64,000 nt of DNA from Venturia oleaginea (lineage: Eukaryota; Ascomycota; Dothideomycetes; Venturiales; Venturiaceae). Shown in pieces: positions 11,761 through 23,556 of the stretch. The position numbers were made by a program, and so were the translations under genes. Within the stretch, counting starts at the first letter, position 1; every line of letters begins with the position of its first letter. The stretch is from contig JABMLP010000001.1 of NCBI GenBank assembly GCA_013176395.1, positions 1,054,001 to 1,118,000 on the forward strand. The letters are read 5' to 3'. Below the pieces are notes generated by a model. That model made no database searches. It saw nothing but the letters and a program-made list of their open reading frames with translations, and was not told the origin of the DNA.

Positions 11761-13476
11761 AGGTGCATCTTGTCAGTACCAAATCTGCATGATATATTCA
11801 GCATACTCAGGTGTCAGTCATGTATTCACGGCTTCTCGAGCCTCTGCCCATTTATGATTTCCTGATTCGTAAGTCTACAAAAACAACAATAATTTCTGAT
11901 CATGACAAAGATTGCAAACATGTCGCATAAATGAATGGATACATCGTGAAAGAATTGAACCAACGAGACTACATTCACAATGTCATCAATTCGTCGTTCA
12001 AAATTGTTGAGAGGAACACTGACCGTGCCGCCAATACGATATCTTCCTTGATGCTATCCTTACCGGAACTGGGCATGTTATAGTGGGATCGCTAATTCTC
12101 TATCCTTTGACGAAGCCTGGAATTCGATTAATGCTTGTAGTTAGAACTATAGCGACGCATTTCTATTGATTTAATTGATCTCGGAATCGAGACAGGTGGG
12201 ATAAAAGTACTGAATGGATATACCTACTAGGTTGTTGCATGTATTGAATCGAATTTGTTTTGTTGGCGTGTTTCGCATCCAAGAGCTGTAACAAGCCAAA
12301 GGAAACTAGGCAGGGAGTTCAACATCAGATACAAGTCTTGGTTGTCGAACATGATGCGAGCCGTTCCTCCCAGATCGAAAGTTCTCTTGAACCAAAGTCG
12401 AGTGACTTGCATGGCATCGGGTTATGTTTTGCCCGATGAGACTCCACATTTCAACCGATCACCACAGTTAGGACTCCCGAAGATATCGAGTTGAGAATGT
12501 TGAGTGAGCTTTCTCACATGTCATGGACCAGAATGCTGAGATCCCACCAACATTAGCAACATAGCGCATCGCGTTAATGGGTGTTGCCTACACGGCGATT
12601 TTGTTTGCACCAGACCACTCCCTTTGATGACGACTACAACGGTCGTTATCAGCAAGAGTCCAAACCAACAGCATGTGGGGAAAAGGGACGGACATGCCAA
12701 GCCTGTTTCGACATACTGAGCGAGGGCAGGGGCCGAAACGCGTGAGCATAAGGCAACAGAAATCCCAAGATTCCCAACATGTAGTCATGCAGAGAACACA
12801 ATAAATTCAACGCAGAGTCCGGGGTGTCGTGATTGTGGCCGGAGTGAAGAATGTTCTTCCAACGTTCGAGTGGCGATGTCCGGTCCTGAACCAATTATTG
12901 CCCTGTTCCTGGCAGGGGAGAGGCAGTTTGTTTTGGCGATCCAGGGTCCATCCGATTTCATCTTGAAGCTTTCATGGGATGTCCAAATTGATGGCTGGAG
13001 AGCAATCAAGTGGTGTGCCAGTACAAGTTGCAATATGGATAATGTCACATGGATTCTCCACCAAATAAACTACATTGCCAGTCCTGCCGAGGAATTGCTG
13101 TCTATGCTGTCTATCCAACTCAACAGCTTCGGAGCTCGCGTGCGCTGATTGGTCCAGTGCCCTCCCTTTTTGTTGGGACCTTTGGACTCTCCACATTCTT
13201 GAGAGTCACTCAGTTTGTTCTTTGGAACGTCACCTCACGCAATTGTTAGCGGATGAGAACGCCACTTCCACAGGATCATCCGTGTTGAGAGGACACTCCC
13301 TGCTCAAAAGACCTGTCCGAGGCTAAGCAGTTCCCTAGCCAAAAAACCCAACAGCTTTCGTATAATTCCTGAGCCCGCCCCGTTCTTCGCTTCCTTTCCC
13401 TCAGCACCTCGCTCGACACCATCCTCATACACCCTCCACCGGCTGTGACTACGTCCGCAGACGCCCTACAGCAACC
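11761..13476. other. Long intergenic region upstream of the desaturase
   Basis: No gene supported. Overlapping ORFs of 60-90 codons on both strands between 12.2 and 13.3 kb lack domains. The last 150 bases are rich in CT runs and CACC, as in the leader of a strongly expressed fungal gene; the desaturase promoter must be here. Confidence 0.5.
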
Positions 13477-15127
13477 ATGCCCAGCCATCAACCCTCGTCA
13501 GGAATGTTGGCCGTGGATCCTGATTTCATCTCTGAAGACAGGCAACCGTCGCCAATGGCCTCCAAATCGGAGCCAAATCGAAACTCGAAATACAACCCCA
13601 ACAAGCCTCACATTACGGACACGCCCATGACATGGGGTAATTGGCACAAACACGTCAACTGGCTGAACGTCACTTTCATCGGCGGCATCCCTCTCACTGG
13701 ATGTATCGCCGCGGCCTTCACACCTCTGAAGTGGCAGACTGCTCTCTGGGCCATTGTATACTACTTTTTCACTGGTCTCGGTATTACCGCCGGTTACCAC
13801 CGACTTTGGGCCCACAAGAGTTACAACGCAAGACGACCTCTCGAGGTCTTCTTGGCTCTCACAGGAGGCGGAGCTGTCGAAGGTTCAATCAGATGGTGGT
13901 CAAGGGGTGAGATTTAGATACGTAACGTGTCAAAACCTAACTAACTCTACCTCCAGATCACAGAGCTCATCACAGATACACCGACACTCAGAAGGATCCG
14001 TACAGTGTTCGCAAGGGTCTTTGGTACTCTCATTTGGGCTGGATGGTGGGTTTTCAGCAATTTCCTTCAGTGCTTTTTCTAACTAAAGCACAGATCATGA
14101 AGCAGAATCCAAAGCGAATTGGCCGTACTGACATTTCCGACCTTAACGAGAACCCAGTCGTCGTCTGGCAACACAAGAACTATGTCAGCGTAGTACTTGG
14201 TATGGGCTTGGTCTTTCCAGCCATGGTAGCATACCTCGCTTGGGGTGACTTCTGGGGTGGCCTTGTCTACGCAGGCATTCTCCGCATCTTCTTCGTGCAA
14301 CAAGCTACTTTCTGCGTCAACTCTCTTGCACATTGGCTTGGAGATCAGCCCTTCGATGATAGGAACTCCCCCCGTGACCACGTTATTACGGCACTTGTAA
14401 CATTGGGCGAGGGGTACCACAACTTCCACCACGAGTTCCCATCCGATTACCGCAACGCCATTGAGTGGTGGCAGTACGACCCAACCAAGTGGTTCATCTG
14501 GATCAATAAGAAGATTGGCCTCGCATACAACCTGAAGCAGTTCCGTTCCAATGAGATCGAGAAAGGTCGTGTCCAACAACAGCAGAAGAAGCTTGATCAA
14601 CAGCGACACAAGCTCGACTGGGGTGTGCCACTTGAACAACTGTAAGACACTCCTTACACTCACAATTTCTTGCTGACCAAGTTTTAGACCTGTAATGGAG
14701 TGGGAAGATTACCTGGATCAGACCAAGAATGGTCGTGCTCTCATTTCCGTTGCAGGCGTAGTTCACGATGTTAGTGGATTCGTTGAAGATCATCCAGGCG
14801 GACGTGCTATGATCAATGCTGGTATTGGAAAAGACGCCACCGCGATGTTCAACGGAGGCGTCTACTTACACTCGTAATTCCCCCCTTTCACGGTTGCTGT
14901 TACATGGTGCTAATACACTGATTAGGAACGCTGCGCACAACTTGCTTTCCACCATGAGAGTAGGCGTCATTCGTGGCGGTATGGAAGTCGAGATCTGGAA
15001 GCGAAGTTCGGCCGGCGATAATAAGGACGCCAATTACATTAAGGACTCCGCTGGAAACCGTGTTGTCCGAGCTGGTAACCAAGTCACCAAGGTGGCTGCC
15101 CCCGCACCAAGTGCTGGCGCTGCATAG
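13477..15127 (+). CDS. OLE1: Acyl-CoA delta-9 desaturase with C-terminal cytochrome b5, 484 aa
   Basis: Five exons: 13477-13906, 13957-14045, 14094-14641, 14688-14873 and 14926-15127, all with GT-AG borders in phase. The enzyme puts a cis-9 double bond into palmitoyl- and stearoyl-CoA in the ER membrane. The three histidine boxes of the di-iron centre are present: HRLWAH, HRAHH (formed across the exon 1/2 border) and HNFHH. Hydrophobic membrane segments flank them ([45 protein letters not shown]). The C-terminal 110 residues are a cytochrome b5 domain with HPGG and a second haem histidine in SNAAHN, giving the fused electron donor typical of fungal OLE1/SdeA. Length fits the family. Stop is TAG. 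Confidence 0.96.
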
Positions 15128-16493
15128 ATGCCAAGTTTACGAGCCGCGTTAGCAGTGTGTGGGCGCGGCGCTTGCTTGGACATGATGCACTATTTTATGT
15201 TTGATATTGAATTGGTTAGGCGTTTGCGATGCGATGGCATTTATACTTTCCATGCTGTCGTTCGATGTATTTTAAAGAGACGACTTGATTAGATCCCTTG
15301 CTCCAGAATGTGGACAGCCTCTTCTCATGGCCGATCAATGTTGGTTGGAATGAGCGACCTAGCGATGTTATATCTTCTGGTTCGGGTGTTGAGCTACTAT
15401 GGTCCTTCGATTGAGAATTGCAAAAACAGAACCAGTCTGATTATATAACTCATCTTTCTGTGCACTCGATCTCGTGAACTTCTCCCTTCCATGAATTGGT
15501 GCAGTTTCGTTTTTCACGCATGTCAAAATTTGGCCCTGATCTTTCTGTCAACCCTCTTTTTCAATCTGTGTCGTCATCATCGACTGTTAATTTCAAGAGT
15601 ATCGTCTTTGTATGTTTCGACACGTCATCAACTGAAATTCCATCACTTCAACAACTCGTTCACTTACTCGACAAAGATAATCCCTCATCAAGATCTTCGT
15701 CGATTCGCTTTCTTCGTGGAGTGATGGGAGATGAACACGCTGGACATCCTTTCCATAAGGCACACGCACAGTGAACTAACTCATCTACTCATGTTCCGCC
15801 GAGAACGAGATGACTTGTTGCTAGTATTGCTATTATTTTTCAGCTTCCTCTTGGATCGTGATCTGTATCTTTCCATCTGTGGAATGTTTCATTGCATTTT
15901 GATGGAAGTCTGAATTTGATGTTGAAGGTGTTGCGTTGCGTTGCGTTGCAGTCAGTGGGGTGAATTGCTTCTGGCGGACGTGTACTTTTGAACCGAGGAT
16001 AATTGATTCATGGTGGACGTGAATAGATGGAACGACTACGGAGGTTATGCGGCGGTTTTTTCGATTAAGAAGAAGAATGGGTGAGATTTGATTTTGGATA
16101 GCGCGTTTTACTTTTAAGGATGTAGATTAGACTTGTAGGTAGAATGGATTGGTTGTATCGAGCTGATGTACATATCGTGAAGAGATAGGCGTCTCTATTG
16201 AAAAGTGGATTGTCGTGATGATGTTCTGGGTTGACGTTGCATTGAGAAGTTCATGTTGTGTAAAGAGAGCCTTGGCTGAAGCTGACTAGTATCAAATTTA
16301 CCAGTGTCATCGGGACTGGGTGCATACAAGTAGACTCGTCTGCACGAGATACTGTCTTGCAAGTTGGATCCTGAGGTTGGGCACAGATGCCGATGCTTAC
16401 AAGGCGTTCTTGACAGTAGAAGCAAAAATTCAAAGCATGAGGGGCACGGAAACAGTGTATTGACTTGACATCTGTAATTACACAAAAGCAATA
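15128..16493. other. Intergenic; short GTTGC tandem repeat
   Basis: 3' flank of the desaturase and left flank of the pogo element. ORFs at about 15.5 kb are unsupported. Near 15930 GTTGC is repeated about four times. The target TA of the transposon is at 16492-16493. Confidence 0.5.
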
Positions 16494-18311
16494 ACGTACT
16501 CCACCACCCAACCGCTCAAAATCTCTTGGCACGACCATCTCATGTTACGACTCTTTAATTTTTTCGCTATCAACAATAGATTCTAAGTCCGTCGTGCTGC
16601 TATCTGATTCAGAACATATCTCGATATCTTTTTTACAAGTTCGCGCATTATGCCCAGTTACGCCGCAGTTCCCACAGCGCCGTTGAGTTGGTCGGGCTAT
16701 TTCTTGATCACCGATACCACGAGCCTTCTTCGATCCCTGAGGCGCTACAGACGCCTCTGCAGCTACCTGCGCTGCTGCAGTCCCATACTCCATAGTACCA
16801 CCTTGCTGGATCCGCTTCCTTTTGCGCGATTTTCGCTTCGTTAATACTGCCAATTGCTCTTCAAGCTCGTGGTTGCGCGCAACGAGTAGAGCGTTTTGGT
16901 GAAGCATCAATTCAGCGCCCTTAACAAGCTGGGAAAAGCCAGCCTGCGCAGTAACTGGTGACCGAGTAAAAGATTCGCTTACGAGCTTGGATTGGGATCC
17001 AAATTCTTGAGTATTGCTTGGAGTCTTTGACTGCCACGGCGTTTCTGGGAGACGGGGTTCTGGCGGGGTACGTAGCCGTACTTCAAGGCGGTCCAATACC
17101 GCCTGCGCGTCGATAGGGACTAGCCCTACTGCCCCAAAGGCCTTTGGACAGTTCTCTTTTGTAAACACGTCGAAAAACGCGTCTTTGAAGGCAGGGAGAA
17201 AGCCTTCCTTGTTGATATGGTACTCGCGTCGGCACGCCAAGTCCCGGATGCGTTGGGAGTACTTGCGCTTCAACGGCGAGAAACAGACCACGTCAAGGGG
17301 CTGGAGTATATGCGACGAGTGCGATGGCATGCAGAGGGTTAGGATCTTATTTTCGAGGCAGTAGTCCCTGAAATTCTGGTTGAGATGGCTTTCATGGCCG
17401 TCCAAAATGAGTAGCCTGTACCCCCCCACCTGCCGCGCCTTTGTATGCGCGTCAAAATGCTTCAACCACTCAAGACCAAGCGCGTTATTTGTCCAGCCGT
17501 TCTCAGAGACTGAAAGCCTCCAATTGCGCGGTATATCTGCCTCCTCGTACCACGCAGAGATGTGAATGCGTCCTTTGTAGATAATGAAGGGTGGGGTTGC
17601 ATACCCAGCGGCGCAGATACTCTGGATAACCGTAACCCATTCGCGATCGCCCGGCTGAATGAGTTCGGCCTTGTACGTCTCTCGGAGGCTGTAACGACCT
17701 TCATTGACCCAATAACACCCATCTGGAAGCCAATCTCGTCAAAGTTGTTTGTATCCTCGTCGTGGACGCCGTACTTGGCTTTGGTATCTGCAACGAGCTT
17801 GAACCACGCGCCAATAATCTCTGGATCTTCCTGTAGTATCCTCTGCCTATCCTTGGCTCGGTTAAGGCCATCTTGAGCTCATCTGAGCGCGTTACGAACC
17901 TCTCAGCCCAGTTTTTGCCCACTGGCTCTCCACCGCGCATAGCTAGCAATTTATCGGCCATATCTGCTACCTCACAAAGCCGGGGCGCAAATCCTCGCGA
18001 ATTGAGGTCAAAGATGTATCGGACAAGCGTTTGCTCTTAGGTAAGGGTAAGTTTCCGACCATTTGGTGGTGTTTCGAGGATAAATGGGACTCCTTTAACG
18101 CGCTCAGAGAGGATTCGCTGTTTAACGTCAAAGGCACGAGCGGCGGCCCGTTGGCTTCGGAATTGGCCGGCTTGGAGGGCTTGGAGTGCGAGCTGGATTC
18201 TCCCTTCGTGTTGGAGTAATAGTGTGTTTCGTATTTCACACATAATCACATAAGAGTCTTGGCAGGTTTTGAGCGGTTGGGTGGTTTGAGCGGTTGGGTG
18301 GTGGAACACGT
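16494..18311 (-). mobile_element. pogo/Fot1-type DNA transposon, copy 1 (dead)
   Basis: The 1818-bp element is bounded by TA on both sides (16492-16493 and 18312-18313) and by terminal inverted repeats that begin ACGT(A/G)(C/T)TCCACCACCC and continue through the motif CCAACCGCTCAAA. The motif occurs once at the left end and twice in tandem at the right end, typical of subterminal transposase binding sites. It encodes the transposase described at 16545-18243. TIR motif differs from the 59.4 kb copy (CGAGCGGGTCA), so these are two sub-families. Confidence 0.85.
16545..18243 (-). pseudogene. pogo-type DDE transposase, broken
   Basis: Read on the minus strand from ATG at 18243. Order: psq-type helix-turn-helix (FRSQRAAARAFDVKQRIL), CENP-B/Tc5-type DNA-binding region (GEPVGKNWAERF), DDE catalytic core (ILDGHESHL to QPLD, 35 residues apart, a DD35D spacing), a basic KRKSRKRKR stretch and a C-terminal CCHC knuckle (CGNCGVTGHNARTCKK). 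Compared with the 59.4 kb copy it has a TAA near 18020, a one-base loss near 17865 (MAFNRAKD becomes MALTEPRI) and another near 17665. It therefore cannot make transposase. Confidence 0.85.
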
Positions 18312-18566
18312 TATGTCGTAAATGCACACCCCGAGAGTAATACGACCACCCAGCTTAACTCCTCGTGGTAAAATTACTTCCATTTCTTCGCCTCCCATAT
18401 GCACATAGGTGAAAATCCAGCGCATCATATACCACCGCAGGGGTTGCATAGATATGATGCAACCCAGTCCACGGACCTTGGATTACGAGCGTTTTGAACT
18501 AAAGAAACTAGCCATCATACATTACTCCTTCGACTCAATATCGACGAACCGCTTGTACCATTTCCT

Positions 18567-19966
18567 TCAGAAAGAGCCAGAGATACTTTTAAGCCAATCT
18601 GACAGAATCTTGTTGAACTCGTTAGGCATCTCCTCGTGTGGCCAGTGCGCAGTTGGAATCTCTGCAGTCTTATGGTTTTTGAGGAACTGCGCTTCCTTGA
18701 CCGTCACCGCAAGCTCTACCCAATTAGCAACTGGATCTTTGGTTGGGCGCAATGTGAATGTAGGCTGAGTGAGGGTAAGGTTCCCTTGTGCGACACCAAA
18801 ATCGAACGTTATCTTTCGGTTGAGAAATTGGTAGCCGTTGAGGGTGTTGTAGAAACCTTGCTTCTTGTACGAGTATACCATGTAATCCTCGACAACCTTA
18901 GACATTATGCCGCTAGCTGGAATCTCTTTCAACTTGTTCGCGGCGAGATGTGTGTTCCAAGGTCCGAGGAAGGTGGTATTGGACGTCAAGAAATCTGGGG
19001 GGACACCTGTTTTGGCAGTTTGAGCGCATGAGCGGATGGTTTTGCGTATATCGGCATCCATTTCCTTCGCCGCAAGTTTGGGATGGTCTCCAAGGAAGAC
19101 CTGGTAGCTGAAGTGGCGGTTAAGGGCGGCGAGAGCTGAGTTGGGCATGAAAGGGGCTACAGTTGGAACATACTGCATGTAGTTAGCTTTATGCTGGTGG
19201 TGGTGAATAGACGGTGGTCTTGGAAACAGATATGATAGACACTGGACATATTCCATAAAGAGATATGCTAGAAAATTTTCCGACTACTCAATAGAGTGAA
19301 GGGGACGGAGCGCAAAAATGACTTACTGGGGTTCCGACGTTGAACACAGCAGGGAAACGGTCGGGGCGAGATCGACCAGCCTCCCAACATACTTGGTTCC
19401 CAAAGTCATTTCCGACACAAACTCCCTTTGAGACCTTTGCACGGTCCATTATGCAGGTGAGATCTCCAACAAACTGTCGACATGTCAGTCTTTACTGTCC
19501 ATTTGGCCTGGTTAAATCTGAGGCGCTCGTAGTGGAGAGTTCGATCCACATGTTTGAAAATGCCGAAACTTACGTCGTTGAAGGTATTGGAGCCGTTCAG
19601 GTTGTTCGGGTGGTCAGAATCGCCATAGCCGCGATTCTCGGGGATGATGAGTCGATAGTCCTTGCTAAAGTACTTGATCTGTTCACGATATGTGGTCCAC
19701 AAGGATGGCCAACCATGGACGAGCACTAGAGCCTTCTTCGCCTTGCGGTTGATATCGAGATAGGCAAGTTCGATGCCATCGTCGATGGGCTTGGGATTCG
19801 CTGGGTTGGATCGGTCTGTGGCCGGGCACTTTACGTATTCCTTTTCCTCCTGGTATGCGTAGGGATTGAAGTCTGATGATGCGTAGTCGATTGCATTGGG
19901 GTCTGCAGGTGCGGCAATGGTTACGCCCAGGAAGAGGGCGCCGAGAAGGAGTGACTTGACGAACAT
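18567..19966 (-). CDS. Secreted epoxide-hydrolase-like alpha/beta hydrolase, 381 aa
   Basis: Exons 19966-19574, 19473-19327 and 19172-18567, with GTAAGT donors and CAG acceptors, all phase 0. An N-terminal signal peptide (MFVKSLLLGALFLGVTIAAP) predicts secretion. The oxyanion motif HGWPS is followed by ENRGYGDSDHP. The nucleophile elbow is VGNDFGNQ, with Asp where epoxide hydrolases carry their nucleophile (usually GHDWG). The cap-domain tyrosines and the C-terminal His cannot be assigned surely, but AHWPHEEMPNEFNK near the end fits the catalytic-His strand (family form GHWPHEE). Such enzymes open epoxides to diols, often for detoxification; the substrate is unknown. Short, ordinary introns; no sign of transfer. 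Confidence 0.88.
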
Positions 19967-20762
19967 ATTAATGAATGTGAACTCCAGCTGGTTCCTTTTA
20001 ATGAATGTGGACTACAGTTGGTTCTTTTCCTAGGTCTGGAGTGGCCTTGACTAATGAGTGAGCGAGTGGTGGGTGGCCCGTTTTATACACGACTACTTTT
20101 GAGTCAATCTTAATGGCAGTGTTCCCAGAACGGAAGTACAGAGAAACATTTATTCCTACTCGCACTTGGCGTGGCCGGGTAGGCTTGGGGTCGTATGAGG
20201 AAGTTACATAGTACGGCTGACGATGGATGTTCAACACACCGTGATCCACCACTTCACGGCTCGCCAACTGGCTCCCAGGATAACAACGGCTGAGGCTGCG
20301 CAGCGTATCATATTCGACTCTGATATTGGACTCCATATCGCTACCTCTCTCAATCGGAACAGCCGGAATCTCAGAGCGAGCGCAAAGATGAGCAGCACAG
20401 GCAATAGTATTGGCTGCACTCGCATATCCCGACTACGGCTGGTGTTGGTTATTACTTCATTCACAATTGATTGAAGGCAATTTCGTTGCACGCGTGTAGT
20501 TGTAGAGCCGGCGACATTTGGCACGAGCATAGCCTGGCTTAACCGAGGAAGCGCAGATACTTTCTTCCGCCGCCTCTTCCATGGAACAACGCTATCCCCT
20601 AATCACCCTACCCATTGGTCCAATATCCTCGAAACATGTTCAAAAGATGCCGATATCGATTAGCGACCATGGCCTCGGTACCTTACGTTTGAGTGGAGAG
20701 GAGCTCGTCTTGCTTCCACTACCGTCCGCACCTCTTCCCTTTGAACTACCTGCACCCATACG
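19967..20762. other. Divergent intergenic region
   Basis: Shared 5' flank of the epoxide hydrolase and the enoyl-CoA hydratase, so it may hold promoters for both. A near-duplicate TTAATGAATGTG(A/G)AC is repeated at about 19969 and 19999. No gene seen. Confidence 0.5.
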
Positions 20763-21971
20763 ATGGCGCCTACACCTACACTCCCAGTGCCGGAGAGCTA
20801 CAACACCCTTCCTCTCACATGCATCAAGGCTCAGCATCATCCAGCCTCCTCGCCAACTGTGACGCCCGTCATCATAGTAACTTTGTATCGTCCCCAGGCC
20901 TACAATGCCTTCAATTTCGATATGCAGAGGGAGATGGAGCAGTAAGATTCAATGGGCCATGGTCTGCGATGTTGCTAACGGTTGGCTAGCGTCATGACGT
21001 TGTGCGACATTGACGACCGCGTCAAGGCTGTGATTGTAACAGGTCAGTTTTTGGACCGCACGAGGCTGAGATCCAGACCATTTACTCTCCCAAGGACATG
21101 GCAATATGTATTGCGCAGGGGCAGACTTGGGTGGGGATAAACCCGCTTTCCAACGCGATACGAAAATTCGAGTACCAGACCAACGGGATGGGTGAGTTTC
21201 TTTGTTTCTCGTCATCTCACCTGCAGCTCAACTGATCCCTTCCTGAAGGGGTGGACAGATGACCCATTCCATCTACCGTAAGTCACAACAGTCCTTCAAG
21301 TGTATTCCTGGTTTTGATTGCGGCCTAGGATGCCGAAAGCCAGTAATTGGGGCCATTCAAGGCTCCGCCGTCGGTATTGGAATCACCATGACCCTTCCAA
21401 TGACTATCCGAATCTCTTGCAAAACAGCAAAAATTGGCTTTGTATTCGCCCGTCGTGGGCTCGTGATGGAGGCCATGTCATCATTCTTTCTGCCTCGACT
21501 GATAGGATATGCCAAGGCCCTGCATGTTGCCTCGACAGGCGCAACCTATTCTCCCTCGGACAAGCTGCTCGAGGGATTATTCTCTGAAGTCCTCGATAAG
21601 CCAGAACAAGTGCTGCCCCGTGCTATCGGAATCGCGGAGGACCTGGCCAAAAATTGTTCAACTGTGTCCCTGATGCTGATGAAGGAGATGATCTGGAGAA
21701 ACCCTGGATCAGCTGAGGCAACGCATGTCCTCGATTCGAAAATTATGTGGGAGCTTTATGGATCTGCGTAAGTTTGCCAAAAACTTCAACAGAAAGACGT
21801 GACTGATATCCTCGCAGCGACAACACTGAAGGTGTCAAATCGTGGATGGAGAAAAGGCCGGTTAACTTCACGGGTAGTGTCATTAGCGATGCTCCAGGTA
21901 CTTATCCTTGGTGGGATCAGATAAGCACGGTACCTCGTACCATACCGGAGCCCAAGATCTCGAAGCTGTAA
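20763..21971 (+). CDS. Peroxisomal enoyl-CoA hydratase/isomerase, 308 aa
   Basis: Six exons: 20763-20941, 20990-21042, 21119-21191, 21249-21277, 21329-21767 and 21818-21971. Each intron is GT-AG and the phases agree; exon 4 is only 29 bases. The fold is a crotonase: IVTLYRPQAYNAFN, then VIVTGAD-LGGDK, the GGGQ turn and KPVIGAIQGSAVGIGITMTL, the oxyanion-hole region. The C-terminus is SKL, a classic PTS1 peroxisomal signal, so it most likely hydrates or isomerises enoyl-CoA in peroxisomal fatty acid breakdown. The catalytic acids were not assigned and isomerase versus hydratase cannot be separated by eye. Confidence 0.92.
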
Positions 21972-22640
21972 AGTGAATTGAGCTCAGGCACCACTAGCAT
22001 CAGGCTGAACCAAAATAGAAAGCATGTGATGAACCGTGACGTCCCCTTGTTAGCATGCCAACGAACTCCAATTTTTTTCCCAGATCTATCTTAAGCAAGT
22101 TTGGAGGGAAATTTCCCACGTTTGAGGATGGGAGTCGTAACTATCCCACCAACTTCGCGGGGGACCCTGCTCAAATAGATTAGCCATCGAATGCGTTCCA
22201 TCCGCACTTTGTCTTTCCAGGCTATTCTTAGCTCTTCAATTCATTTATATTCAAAAAAGATACTGGTTCCACTCCACGATCTTCACATAAGAAAGACTAG
22301 TTCCTTTATGCAATCGTGGCCACAAGGAAATCCTCCCTTTGCCTGCATATCATATACACACTCTCGCTGATTCGGCAAAACGACGTAAAAACAGGTATAT
22401 ATTACATGCTGTTTGCTTGCGCTAATGGAGTCATCCGCAGATCTCTAAGGCACTTTGAAGACTTCAGATCGAAAGAGGAAATTCCGGACATTGATATACA
22501 TCCCGGATGATCGCCTACCATCTTTATTAACCTGGTTTTCAAAATAACTCCTCTTTTACAACGCGGGCCGCCGCCTCCACGTTCGCCGCTTCCTTCCACA
22601 TCAACAACCTCCTACCACCAAGCGGAAGCAAGGAAGAAAG
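21972..22640. other. Intergenic, no gene seen
   Basis: 3' flank of the hydratase and promoter of the GPI-like gene. The last 100 bases are CT/CA-rich, a fungal leader style. Confidence 0.5.
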
Positions 22641-23153
22641 ATGTTCACCATATTCCCTCGCACGATCCTTCTCCTCCTCTCCTCAACCCTCACGAGCGCA
22701 ACGTCCACTACAACAACAAATGCTACATCACCTACCCTCTCGACGCCAAATCCGAACGAAGTTTCGAAATTGTCCTCTTTCTTTGCCTCCCTGACTGCGC
22801 AACCGGCCTACTCGTCCATTGCCTCCGTAATCGCAACGGCGATGCCCGATTCTCTTATCGAGTCGATAGAAGATTCTGCTACCGCCACTGGTGCAGCTGG
22901 AGGAGGCCAACCTGGAGGTTTCTTGTTTGCAACTGGAACACAGAATGTGTTGACGACGCAGAGTTGGTTTACGGCGTTGCCTAGTGAGGTCAAGGGTTAT
23001 TTTAGTTTTGTGGCGGCAGAGGAGAGTGCGGTTATTGGGGGCAAGAAAGGGGGGAAGATTGGTGGGAAGAGTGGTGGGGCGCGGAGGGGAGAGGTGTGGG
23101 TTGGGGCTTTGGTGGGTGTTGTTGGTTTGATGGCGTTGTTGGTGTGGCTGTAG
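22641..23153 (+). CDS. Small Ser/Thr-rich cell-surface protein with GPI-like tail, 170 aa
   Basis: Single exon. It begins with a signal peptide (MFTIFPRTILLLLSSTLTSA), followed by a Thr/Ser-rich stretch, then a region that reads like a small folded unit (SFFASLTAQPAYSSIASV ... TTQSWFTALPSEVKGYFSF). A basic Gly/Lys linker (GGKKGGKIGGKSGG) precedes a C-terminal hydrophobic helix ending exactly at the stop (VWVGALVGVVGLMALLVWL). This is the plan of a GPI-anchored or single-pass wall protein. The 245-codon ORF on the other strand is low-complexity and taken as a shadow. No named family. Confidence 0.75.
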   Translation: MFTIFPRTILLLLSSTLTSATSTTTTNATSPTLSTPNPNEVSKLSSFFASLTAQPAYSSIASVIATAMPDSLIESIEDSATATGAAGGGQPGGFLFATGTQNVLTTQSWFTALPSEVKGYFSFVAAEESAVIGGKKGGKIGGKSGGARRGEVWVGALVGVVGLMALLVWL

Positions 23154-23556
23154 GGTAGGTAGTGTTGTTTGTCGTGCGTTGTTCCCATGTTTGCTTGTTT
23201 GTTGCGTGGCGGTTGTAGAAGGGGAAGCTCGCATTTTTGCTTCAGTATGGGTGGTGATGAGGTCAATTTGAGTGGCATCGAAAATAGTTCTTCTGCAGGT
23301 TTGAAGATGATGAGTGAACTGAAGTCTGCAAATGTCTTTAAAGTATGCAAACTTTTTGATAGCTTGGGAAATGAACCTTACCAGAAATCCCGAGTCCATT
23401 ATCCTCACCTCAAATCGTGAGGAGAAAACTAGACTTAACGCCATTAAGAATGCCCAACAATCCACAATCGTACATCAATCTCTCAAGAACCAAACCTCAA
23501 AGGTTATCTAGTCGGATCGCCTTTCCTTTTCAACTCACCAGCCTAAATCCATCATT
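23154..23556. other. Intergenic between convergent genes
   Basis: No feature beyond the two 3' flanks. Confidence 0.5.

Noticed and set aside
15496..15774. 92-codon plus ORF downstream of the desaturase
   Set aside because: Overlaps another ORF, no domain, lies in 3' flanking sequence.
22728..23465. 245-codon minus-strand ORF
   Set aside because: Low-complexity mirror of the plus-strand Ser/Thr-rich gene with a signal peptide and GPI-like tail; no domain.
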